Source: Actinomycetota bacterium
GTDB lineage: Bacteria; Actinomycetota; Actinomycetes; Nanopelagicales; Nanopelagicaceae
Direction: 5' to 3'
Length of the DNA stretch: 21,295 bases
NCBI GenBank assembly: GCA_009702845.1
Contig: WLHG01000004.1
Coordinates: 1 to 21,295 of the forward strand
In this document: positions 1 to 5,927 of the stretch, piece by piece
Position numbering within the stretch: the stretch's first letter is position 1
Layout: each line of letters starts with the position of its first letter
Program-made: the position numbers and the translations under genes
Notes under the pieces: model-generated
Database searches by the model: none
Told to the model about the DNA's origin: nothing
Seen by the model: the letters and a program-made list of their open reading frames with translations, nothing else

Positions 1-145
1 ACAACGTGGGAGAACAGTTTCGCAAATGAGTTCGTCGAAGAGTCGTGTGGAGAAACTTCGGGACTGAGAAAGCGCTAATCACACTACGCCCGTAGAAGCC
101 CTGTTTTTATACCGAAGGACCCGGGTTCGATTCCCGGCACCTCCA
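1..145 (+). ncRNA. ssrA: tmRNA (transfer-messenger RNA), 3' part
   Basis: tmRNA rescues stalled ribosomes and tags the incomplete protein for proteolysis. The T-arm is explicit: stem 121-125 (CCGGG), seven-base loop TTCGATT at 126-132, stem 133-137 (CCCGG). It is followed by the seven-base acceptor 3' strand CACCTCC (138-144) and discriminator A145; CCA is not encoded. Upstream there is no anticodon arm or D-arm at tRNA spacing. Instead about 120 nt of structured RNA are present, including a CTAC/GTAG hairpin near 94-105, as expected for the pseudoknot-rich 3' half of tmRNA. The alanine-ending tag frame and the 5' acceptor strand are not in the window, so the gene is truncated by the edge. 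A split or intron-bearing tRNA is much less likely. Confidence 0.85.
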
Positions 146-154
146 CAACAACGA

Positions 155-195
155 GCGACCGAACCCATGTCTACTTGGATTCGGTCGCACTTCTT
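155..195 (+). terminator. Rho-independent terminator of ssrA
   Basis: A perfect nine-base inverted repeat (GCGACCGAA at 155-163, TTCGGTCGC at 180-188) is extended inside by two more G-C pairs after one mismatch. It is followed by a T-rich stretch (189-195). It begins ten bases after the tmRNA 3' end, the expected place. Confidence 0.75.
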
Positions 196-264
196 AATCG
201 CTTTACTTCCAGAGCTTGTTATTCCGGAGCCACTCATTCTCGAGTACGTTGCGCTCCGGCTGGG

Positions 265-840
265 TTATTTATTGAGCCATCCATCGAGCTCTTCAACCTT
301 GAGTTTCTTGATGATTGTTTTATCGCTGCATTGAATAACTTGGGAGCCAACCATCAAATCATGAAGAGTCCTTTGAGTGCTTGTGAAGATAAATGATGCA
401 TCCACAATGTAGTTGGCCATAAATAGAAAGCCTCCAAGAATCCATTGCAGAAGACCTTTGATGAGAACCTCTCGAACCACCATCTTCTTCCAACCGAAAA
501 CTGCTCCGGATTTTGCATCGACGATCACTTGGCCCATCAGATAGTGGCCTGGCGTGGTTCCCTTTTCGGCAAGAGTTACAAACCAGATTATCCAGACGAT
601 ACCTAATCCAACGCCGAAGATTGCTGCATCAAGGAGAAATGCGATCAACCGTGACTGGGGAGTTGCGCGCGGACCATGTCTTTGAATTGTGGGACGGCTC
701 TCGTGACCTCGAGGGGAGTGGCTTGAGACGGCTTCAGGCTTTGAAAACCCCGAGGCTGTAGGTGCTTGATCTGATTTTGGGAGGACGGAGGATGTAATCG
801 GTGATGTTTCTTCGTACTCTCTAATTATTTTTCTATTCAT
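265..840 (-). CDS. RDD family membrane protein
   Basis: This 191-residue protein has a polar, probably disordered N-terminal 60 residues followed by an RDD domain. The family's three signature residues can be placed: Arg64 and Asp71 in the first membrane segment (about 64-90) and Asp161 in the C-terminal LHDL motif. A GTTPGHYLMG turn (94-103) matches the family's G-T-x-G-k-x-x-x-G element. A second hydrophobic stretch covers about 126-152. RDD proteins are small integral membrane proteins, some linked to ion transport; the substrate here is unknown. The ATG at 840 has no convincing ribosome binding site but is preceded at six bases by a -10-like TAGCCT, which supports this start and suggests a leaderless transcript. 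It is transcribed away from yceI; its 3' end faces ssrA. Confidence 0.85.
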   Translation of the reverse strand: MNRKIIREYEETSPITSSVLPKSDQAPTASGFSKPEAVSSHSPRGHESRPTIQRHGPRATPQSRLIAFLLDAAIFGVGLGIVWIIWFVTLAEKGTTPGHYLMGQVIVDAKSGAVFGWKKMVVREVLIKGLLQWILGGFLFMANYIVDASFIFTSTQRTLHDLMVGSQVIQCSDKTIIKKLKVEELDGWLNK

Positions 841-846
841 TTCCGC

Positions 847-852
847 AGGCTA
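847..852 (-). promoter_or_regulatory. -10 box, predicted leaderless promoter of the RDD gene
   Basis: On the minus strand TAGCCT (TAnnnT) is followed by six bases (GCGGAA) and the ATG at 840. Transcription would therefore begin at or next to the start codon. The same geometry recurs at several other genes in the window. Confidence 0.45.
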
Positions 853-977
853 GTTACTAATACTTGCTTACATTTAATGGATGGAATCCTGTGGATATCT
901 AAATAAGTACCGTTCCACCTCTACCGTCCCACCTTCACAAGGAGGGAGTCACCTCGGGGGAAGGCGTAAATCTCGAT

Positions 978-1006
978 TTGCGCATAGTTGAAGCTTCAAC
1001 TAGAGT
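978..1006 (+). promoter_or_regulatory. yceI promoter with operator in the spacer
   Basis: A -35-like TTGCGC (978-983) and a -10-like TAGAGT (1001-1006) are separated by exactly 17 bases. The spacer consists of a TAGTTGAA/TTCAAC inverted repeat. The layout matches the pirin promoter almost base for base. The transcript would start near 1013, leaving a leader of about 80 nt before the yceI ATG. Confidence 0.6.
985..1002 (+). promoter_or_regulatory. Operator palindrome 1 upstream of yceI
   Basis: TAGTTGAAGCTTCAACTA is a perfect 18-bp palindrome lying in the -35/-10 spacer. The type (GTTGA-n4-TCAAC) resembles MarR-family operators such as that reported for the redox sensor RosR of Corynebacterium. 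The binding protein is inferred; no MarR gene is in the window. Confidence 0.75.
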
Positions 1007-1027
1007 AGTTGAATATTCAACTACTCT
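1002..1027 (+). promoter_or_regulatory. Operator palindrome 2 upstream of yceI
   Basis: This is a perfect 26-bp palindrome with arms AGAGTAGTTGAAT and ATTCAACTACTCT. It contains the same GTTGAA/TTCAAC core as the neighbouring palindrome, and the centres are 21 bp (two helical turns) apart. It covers the predicted -10 and transcription start, so a bound repressor would block initiation. Confidence 0.75.
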
Positions 1028-1094
1028 TCATAAGGGGAAATTGGATTAACCCACGTTCGATTTCAACTAATGCCTTCTAAAGGGAGCAGATTTA

Positions 1095-1655
1095 ATGACT
1101 AATTCAACAATTTCAACGTTAACCGGAACATACGCAATCGATGCCAGCCATAGCCAGATTGGCTTCACCGCCCGTCACCTAATGGTTACTAAGGTTCGCG
1201 GAGCATTTAACGAGTTTTCAGGTGGCGGAATCATCGACTTCGAAACTCCTGCAAACTCAAAGGTCGAACTAAAGATCCAGGCGGCAAGTATTGATACTCG
1301 CAATGCCGATCGTGATGGCCACCTTAAGGGCAACGACTTCTTCGACATGGAGCAGTTCCCAGAGATTACTTTTGCTTCAACCATAGTTATAAAGAACGGT
1401 GATGCTTATGCAGTCACTGGCGATCTCACAATCAAAGGTGTCACTAAGCCTGTAACGGTCGAGTTCGATTTCACCGGAACAGCCGTTGATCCATGGGGCA
1501 ACACACGCATTGGTTTCGAAGGCAAGACAACAATTGATCGCACCGAATGGGGCGTCAACTGGAACACAGCCCTAGAAGCAGGCGGAGTTCTAGTGAGCGA
1601 GAAGATCAACCTTGAGTTCGAACTTTCAGCTATCCGAAGTGCAGACGTCGCTTAA
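1095..1655 (+). CDS. YceI family lipid/isoprenoid-binding protein
   Basis: This 186-residue protein is a complete YceI-like lipocalin-type beta barrel. It has the family's opening (GTYAIDASHSQIGFTARH, about 10-27), the D-x-R-N-x-x-R-D-x-H-L segment near 66-77, F-F-D-x-x-x-F-P-x-I-T-F near 81-92, and the closing W-G-x-N-W-N-x-A-L-E-A-G-G-V-L-V region. Family members bind long isoprenoids or quinones. There is no signal peptide, so a cytoplasmic location is likely, unlike the periplasmic E. coli protein. The ATG at 1095 follows a good ribosome binding site (AGGGAG, about 1081). The promoter carries two operators shared with the pirin gene, suggesting control by a redox- or quinone-responsive MarR-type repressor (inference). 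Confidence 0.9.
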   Translation: MTNSTISTLTGTYAIDASHSQIGFTARHLMVTKVRGAFNEFSGGGIIDFETPANSKVELKIQAASIDTRNADRDGHLKGNDFFDMEQFPEITFASTIVIKNGDAYAVTGDLTIKGVTKPVTVEFDFTGTAVDPWGNTRIGFEGKTTIDRTEWGVNWNTALEAGGVLVSEKINLEFELSAIRSADVA

Positions 1656-1676
1656 TTTAGTAAATTTTTGAAGGTG

Positions 1677-1727
1677 CAGCCTCTGCACAACTAACGTAAA
1701 AGTTAAGTTGTGTGGAGGCTGTTCTCT
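1677..1727. terminator. Hairpin between convergent yceI and membrane-protein gene
   Basis: CAGCCTC(TG)CACAACT on the left (from 1677) pairs with AGTTGTG(TG)GAGGCTG on the right (to 1721). The stem is nearly perfect; two positions are G-U wobbles. A T-rich tail follows on the plus strand. It lies between two gene ends and probably terminates yceI and perhaps the opposing unit. Confidence 0.6.
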
Positions 1728-1740
1728 TTGCCGGAGACGG

Positions 1741-2199
1741 TTAGTGCTGGCCTCCAGGACCGTGACCATCATTTCCTCCAGAACGCCCATCGCGGCGCCA
1801 TTTAATAACAGGTCCATGTCGGGAACTCGAATCGCCACTTCCAGATTCACCTTGAGTTGAATCACCTGTTATCTGGCGCGGAGCGAATCCTTTTAGGCCA
1901 AGTCTGGCTAGGAGCGGCGCAATAATTCGAACATCTGGAAAGTACTCGCGACGTGATGCGATGTATCCCATGACTAAACCGTAGAACCCTATGAGATGCA
2001 CAACGAACGGCACCCCTGGATTGAAAGCGAACATCATGCCAACCCAAAACGACATGGCAACAAAGAAACCGTGGAACATCCGTCGGATCAACGTGATAAT
2101 GAAATTGCTGGAGTTCAGTTTTGTTAGCGCTATTGCGATTGGTCCGGAAAAGAAGGCAATCCCCATCAAGATTGCAACAAGTAACGCCAAGCTCTCCAT
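1741..2199 (-). CDS. Small three-helix membrane protein, function unknown
   Basis: I do not recognise a family. With the ATG at 2199 the protein has 152 residues: three hydrophobic segments (about 3-25, 42-62 and 64-84), then a positively charged stretch and a Gly/Ser/Asp-rich low-complexity C-terminus. A GTG five codons upstream (2214) is in frame, but the ATG is preferred. It overlaps the TAA stop of the upstream acetyltransferase by one base (TAATG) and has an AGGGG ribosome binding site at good distance. This implies translational coupling with the GNAT gene. The overlap suggests the two act together, but no mechanism can be read from the sequence. Confidence 0.65.
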   Translation of the reverse strand: MESLALLVAILMGIAFFSGPIAIALTKLNSSNFIITLIRRMFHGFFVAMSFWVGMMFAFNPGVPFVVHLIGFYGLVMGYIASRREYFPDVRIIAPLLARLGLKGFAPRQITGDSTQGESGSGDSSSRHGPVIKWRRDGRSGGNDGHGPGGQH

Positions 2200-2771
2200 T
2201 ACAACCCCTGCCACTCATCGCGAATCACGGAGTACAAAACCATATCGATCTGTGAACCATCGTATCTGCGTGATTTCTTACGCAGAACACCTTCAAGGGT
2301 ATAGCCAGCGGAGGCAAGAAGCTTCTTAGAAGCGATATTTTCTACATCAACGAGCGCTTCAATACGCTCAAAGCCCATCGACTCAAAGCCAAAGTTCGTC
2401 AACATACGGGCAGCTGTCGTACCAATATTCTTGCCACGAGAATCGGCATTTATCCAATAGCCGAGCTCTGCGACAAGATCTGGCAGATCCATGCTGTGGA
2501 AAGAAATTACTCCGGCGAACTTCTTATCCTCGCCATTTCCATATTCGATTGCAAAGGCCAGCTCTGTCTTTTCAATAAGTGATTTTGGAGTTTTTTCGCG
2601 GACAAAGAACTCTGCATGCGCCAAGGTGTAATCAAATGGAACTCGAGTGAATTTGGGGATTACCGGATCTTGGCAACTGTTATAAATATCGGGAATATCT
2701 TTTTCTGCCAGTGGGCGGAGTGTAATCAACCCATAGGAAAGGGTCGGTACTTCAGTAGGCCACCAGATCAT
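2199..2771 (-). CDS. GNAT family N-acetyltransferase (RimJ/RimL-like)
   Basis: This 190-residue GNAT enzyme transfers acetyl from acetyl-CoA to an amine, in this subgroup often a protein N-terminus or small metabolite. Typical features are the TLRPL opening beta strand near residues 17-21, central strands around FAGVISFHSM and AELGYWINADSRGKNIGTTAARML (the R-G-x-x-I-G acetyl-CoA pyrophosphate loop), and the late IEALVDVENIASKKLLASAGYTLEGVLRK segment, all diagnostic of RimJ/RimL-like proteins. An in-frame TTG at 2825 would add 18 residues without domain character. The ATG at 2771 is preferred; a -10-like CATACT lies six bases upstream. It is coupled to the downstream membrane-protein gene. The acceptor substrate is unknown. 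Confidence 0.85.
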   Translation of the reverse strand: MIWWPTEVPTLSYGLITLRPLAEKDIPDIYNSCQDPVIPKFTRVPFDYTLAHAEFFVREKTPKSLIEKTELAFAIEYGNGEDKKFAGVISFHSMDLPDLVAELGYWINADSRGKNIGTTAARMLTNFGFESMGFERIEALVDVENIASKKLLASAGYTLEGVLRKKSRRYDGSQIDMVLYSVIRDEWQGL

Positions 2772-2851
2772 TGCGAAAGTATGGCAGTCAAGAGGGTGTT
2801 GGCGCTGATGGGTGAGGCTCGGCAATTTCGGTGCCTCCGTGCGCAGCTTTA

Positions 2852-2889
2852 AGGAAGGCGTCGACTTTTTTTAGGAAGGCGTCGACTTT
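2852..2889. repeat. 21-bp tandem duplication
   Basis: AGGAAGGCGTCGACTTT occurs at 2852-2868 and again at 2873-2889, a 21-bp tandem unit. The second copy overlaps the stop codon of the DUF222-HNH gene. It is probably a local replication duplication; no function is evident. Confidence 0.8.
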
Positions 2890-4369
2890 AGGCAGTCTCA
2901 TTTATGGGACGAGCTGGAACAAAATACTTTTTGCCAACAGGTGAAGTCCACTCACATGAGCCATCTGAATTGCTTACAAGATCCCAACGTCCATGCGTTT
3001 TTAGTCGGTGATGGCGACGACAGAGGAGACCCAGATTTTCTGGTTTGGTCTCACCACCGCTTTCCCAACTTTGAGCATGATCAATATCAGAGCGAGATGC
3101 GGGCTGTCGGCAACCCGGGAATCTGCATGTGCGATCTCGAGCGAGCAGAAAATCCACGAGTGCCTGAGGCGGTTCATATTTTTCGCGGCCGTAATCTAAG
3201 AGATTTCCAGTTTGTGGATCAGTTATAAATCTCTTCCATGTTGCATCAGATGCTAATTCACGGGCAACCGATGCTGGAATTGCACCATAGCCCGAAAGTT
3301 GGCCAGGGTTTTCTGCCAAACCAAGAAGTGTTGGAAGATCTATCGTCACATTTACGGTTACTGGGCGACGGTGAGGGCGAACCTCATCGACATTGCTAGC
3401 CAATGCCTGCGAAAGAATGGCAGTAAGTGCATCTGCACGCTTGTTATCGGCTGAGAGCAAGGACCATGTATCGGTCGCGGCCGCTGCGCCGGCTGCAGAA
3501 GAATCTTCACTTACGTCGGCCAGAGCGTTAAAGCTCCTTGCATCAGAACCAGCGTTAGTCGAGAAGTTAGCTACGTAGGCATTGCGCTTCTTCTCGTCGA
3601 TCTCATTCATCTTCAAGATGTAGGCCTCAATCGACTTCATAACTGTTTGAGCGTCCTGGGCGGGCAAAATTGCAACCACGGTCGCCATTCCATCGGCTTC
3701 GTTGTAACAACTTACTCGCCGAGATTCGCGGGCACGATCGACGACCTCTTCGAACTCCGAAGGTGCGAGCTGGGCAATAGTCGTGCGCACTTTATTGGCC
3801 ACCTGACCTGGAGTATGAAACTCGGCGTGAGCTAACGCGCGTTCCTCAATCTGATAGATAGCAAACTCGCTGATGCCGTTACGGATCGCTGCGGCAGTCT
3901 CTTTAGCAATCACCGTTGCGTGCGATGCGGAGATCTCTCCCATCGCAAGTGCAGAACATGTATTTGGTAAGTGATTTACTAGCGTGCGCGCAACATCGAT
4001 TCGCATCTGCGCAGTGCTTCCCGATAAACGTAGAGCAGCGGCGACATCTTCTCGCTCAGCCTCATCGACACCACCCCATGTATTCTCGGGGGTATTTGAA
4101 TCGTTGCCGGCTACGGCGACAATCGCCCTTTGCATCACTGCCTGCAACCATGCACTTTGGCGCTCAAGGGCGCTCAAGAAATCGATTCGTCCGCTTTGAT
4201 TCAATTCATTAGGGTCAATTGCAACTAATCCGCTGAGAGTTTGAATTCCAGGATAGGCAGCGAGTAAAGCAACTACGCGTACGTTGAGATCAGTCTCGGA
4301 ACCGATAGCCACTGCGGAATCGTTGGCAATCGATCCGTAACTCGTATCCCTTACCGCTGCACTTGTCAT
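2888..4369 (-). CDS. DUF222 / 13E12-repeat family HNH endonuclease-like protein
   Basis: This 493-residue protein has a long alpha-helical DUF222 (13E12 repeat) region over most of its length and an HNH nuclease domain near 415-464. The HNH core is complete: a C-x4-C pair (about 415 and 420), the D-H dyad in SDIDHAQSW (His431), N-L in PENLGLLC and the C-R-R-H-H-R-x-K-T-H closing motif. Such genes are abundant and multicopy in actinobacteria; most have no proven role, and nicking or homing-like activity is only inferred from the fold. All metal and catalytic residues appear intact and the reading frame is uninterrupted. The gene stands alone, in the same direction as the GNAT pair but separated by about 115 bases. 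Confidence 0.85.
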   Translation of the reverse strand: MTSAAVRDTSYGSIANDSAVAIGSETDLNVRVVALLAAYPGIQTLSGLVAIDPNELNQSGRIDFLSALERQSAWLQAVMQRAIVAVAGNDSNTPENTWGGVDEAEREDVAAALRLSGSTAQMRIDVARTLVNHLPNTCSALAMGEISASHATVIAKETAAAIRNGISEFAIYQIEERALAHAEFHTPGQVANKVRTTIAQLAPSEFEEVVDRARESRRVSCYNEADGMATVVAILPAQDAQTVMKSIEAYILKMNEIDEKKRNAYVANFSTNAGSDARSFNALADVSEDSSAAGAAAATDTWSLLSADNKRADALTAILSQALASNVDEVRPHRRPVTVNVTIDLPTLLGLAENPGQLSGYGAIPASVARELASDATWKRFITDPQTGNLLDYGREKYEPPQALVDFLLARDRTCRFPGCRQPASRSDIDHAQSWESGGETKPENLGLLCRRHHRLKTHGRWDLVSNSDGSCEWTSPVGKKYFVPARPINETA

Positions 4370-4454
4370 AGGTAGGACTATTTACTGCGCCCCTGACATT
4401 CCCCAAAAGTTATTAACAGGCATCTTTAACGGGAGGCTAACTTTTCTTTTCTGA

Positions 4455-4528
4455 GATTCTTAAAAAGTTGCGTGAGGAGATCCTGGGTTTGAGGCTTTTG
4501 GCATCGACGATGCAACTTTTCAAGAATC
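4455..4528. repeat. Long imperfect inverted repeat between pirin and HNH genes
   Basis: GATTCTTAAAAAGTTGC (4455-4471) and GCAACTTTTCAAGAATC (4512-4528) are inverted copies with one mismatch in 17. The 40-base middle holds a small GCATC-GAC-GATGC hairpin next to the right arm. No T-run follows on the minus strand, so it is not an ordinary terminator of pirin. It could be a small palindromic element, an RNA structure or an mRNA 3'-end stabiliser. Confidence 0.6.
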
Positions 4529-4566
4529 CCCGACCCAGCTAAATCTAAGCGTCTGTGAAGGTTTTC

Positions 4567-5655
4567 CTAGCCCTCTTGCATCTCCGTCGGCGCTCCATGA
4601 ACGTTAAGAACCTCGGATGCATTACCCAGATCGGCTTGCGGGGTGGAAACTGAGCTCTGCTTTGAGCCCTCTCCGCTACGGTTCAAAGGCTTCTTAGCAT
4701 CATCCTTATAAATCGCTGGAATTGTGCCCAGTAGACCCTTTTGGAAATCCTCAAAGGCCTGAAGAACTTCGCGCTTAGTGTTCATAACAAATGGCCCCAT
4801 CCATGCAACGGGTTCATTAATTGGTGCGCCACCTAAAATAAATAACTCCAACGCTGGCGAGCGAGACTCTTGTTGATCAGCGGCGCGCACAACAATCGTG
4901 TCCCCGTCACCAAAGACAGTCGATTGACCAGTACGCACAGGGCGATGTTCATCTCCGACATAGCCAAAACCTGCAGCAACATAAACCAACGCGTTGTAAT
5001 CCTTACGCCACGGAAGTCGAAGCTCTGCGCCAGCGGCCACAGTTGCGTGAATTAAAGTAATCGGAGTCTGTGTTGTTCCAGGACCAGAGTGACCATCGAC
5101 TTCTCCTGCGATAACGCGAATCAAGGCACCGCCATCAGTCGATGATAAAAGTGCAACATCTTTAGCTCGTACATCTTGATAAGCAGGTGCGCTCCACTTT
5201 TTTGCAGCGGGCAAGTTAACCCACAATTGAAAGCCGTGAAATAAACCGCCCGACATCACTAAGTGCTCTGGGGGAGTTTCAATATGCAAAATTCCAGCAC
5301 CGGCCGTCATCCATTGTGTATCGCCATTTGAAATCGTTCCGCCGCCACCGTTGTTATCTTTGTGATCGAAGATTCCATCGATAATGTAAGTAACGGTTTC
5401 GAAGCCGCGGTGTGGATGCCATGGAGTTCCCTTTGGCTCACCCGGCGCGTACTCAACTTCGCCCATTTGATCCATCATGATGAATGGGTCAAGTTCGGCC
5501 ATATCTATTCCAGCAAATGTTCGGCGAACTGGAAAGCCCTCGCCCTCATAACCTTGCGGCGCAGTCGTCACGCTCTTCACCGAGCGTGCGCGGGCACCAA
5601 CAACCTCTTGGACTCGCGGCAAAACAGTTATATCGGCAACGGTTACAGCAGGCAT
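4567..5655 (-). CDS. Pirin family protein
   Basis: This 362-residue bicupin is longer than typical pirins (about 230-300) owing to a polar C-terminal extension of about 50 residues. The metal site is complete: His80 and His82 in the HPHRGFETVTY motif, and His124 and Glu126 in GILHIETPP, matching the His-x-His and His-x-Glu ligands of human pirin and E. coli YhhW. Some pirins are quercetin dioxygenases; others act in redox or transcription control. The actual substrate is unknown. The ATG at 5655 has an AAGGAG ribosome binding site. The promoter holds a TTGAA-type operator also found at yceI, so both are probably induced by the same signal. No MarR gene is adjacent. Confidence 0.92.
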   Translation of the reverse strand: MPAVTVADITVLPRVQEVVGARARSVKSVTTAPQGYEGEGFPVRRTFAGIDMAELDPFIMMDQMGEVEYAPGEPKGTPWHPHRGFETVTYIIDGIFDHKDNNGGGGTISNGDTQWMTAGAGILHIETPPEHLVMSGGLFHGFQLWVNLPAAKKWSAPAYQDVRAKDVALLSSTDGGALIRVIAGEVDGHSGPGTTQTPITLIHATVAAGAELRLPWRKDYNALVYVAAGFGYVGDEHRPVRTGQSTVFGDGDTIVVRAADQQESRSPALELFILGGAPINEPVAWMGPFVMNTKREVLQAFEDFQKGLLGTIPAIYKDDAKKPLNRSGEGSKQSSVSTPQADLGNASEVLNVHGAPTEMQEG

Positions 5656-5679
5656 CTCAACTCTCCTTAGTCGCTTCCA

Positions 5680-5708
5680 AGGGTAGTTGAACTTTCAACT
5701 ACATGCAA
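5680..5708 (-). promoter_or_regulatory. Pirin promoter with operator in the spacer
   Basis: On the minus strand, TTGCAT (5708-5703) and TACCCT (5685-5680) are 17 bases apart. The inverted repeat GTAGTTGAA-nn-TTCAACTAC (5683-5702) fills the spacer and touches the -10 box. The spacer differs from that of the yceI promoter at only three of 17 positions. A repressor bound here would exclude RNA polymerase. Confidence 0.65.
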
Positions 5709-5726
5709 CCCCTGCCCAAACCCAGC

Positions 5727-5880
5727 GATTTCCGTAGTTAAGAGTTCGCAGAAATCCTATCTTTGCCTCAAGCGGCTGACGGGGGTGAGCCTTGTATCTA
5801 GGTAAAGGCCCTGGGATTTCGAAGAAGGGCTTAACAAGAAAATCGAGAGCGTGGATTTTCGTAGTTAAGATTTCGAAGAA
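5727..5880. repeat. Pair of 27-bp direct repeats upstream of pirin
   Basis: GATTTCCGTAGTTAAGAG-type copies occur at 5727-5753 and 5854-5880 with 24 of 27 bases identical and starts 127 bp apart. A shorter relative (GATTTCGAAGAAG) lies near 5816. They occupy the otherwise empty region between the pirin promoter and the pntB terminator. The function is unknown. Confidence 0.65.
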
Positions 5881-5882
5881 TG

Positions 5883-5915
5883 CAAAAATCGGGCCCCGCC
5901 GAAGCAGAGCCCGAT
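5883..5915 (-). terminator. Rho-independent terminator of the pnt operon
   Basis: On the minus strand, ATCGGGC (5915-5909) pairs with GCCCGAT (5894-5888) and is followed directly by a run of T. The hairpin begins about 12 bases after the pntB stop codon. Confidence 0.85.
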
Positions 5916-5927
5916 CTCCGTTAAGTT

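Noticed and set aside
70..145. A tRNA gene ending at the T-arm
   Set aside because: The last 76 bases give no acceptor partner, D-arm or anticodon arm; the longer upstream structure fits tmRNA.
100..200. tmRNA 3' end as an integration site for a genomic island
   Set aside because: tmRNA ends are frequent attachment sites, but no integrase, second copy of the 3' end or foreign-looking genes follow within the window.
1862..2218. Open frame of 118 codons on the minus strand
   Set aside because: It overlaps the membrane-protein gene in another frame, has no domain character and loses to the coupled frame with a ribosome binding site.
2941..4212. Several plus-strand open frames of 60-98 codons
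   Set aside because: They are antisense to the intact DUF222-HNH gene and have no recognisable motifs or good starts.
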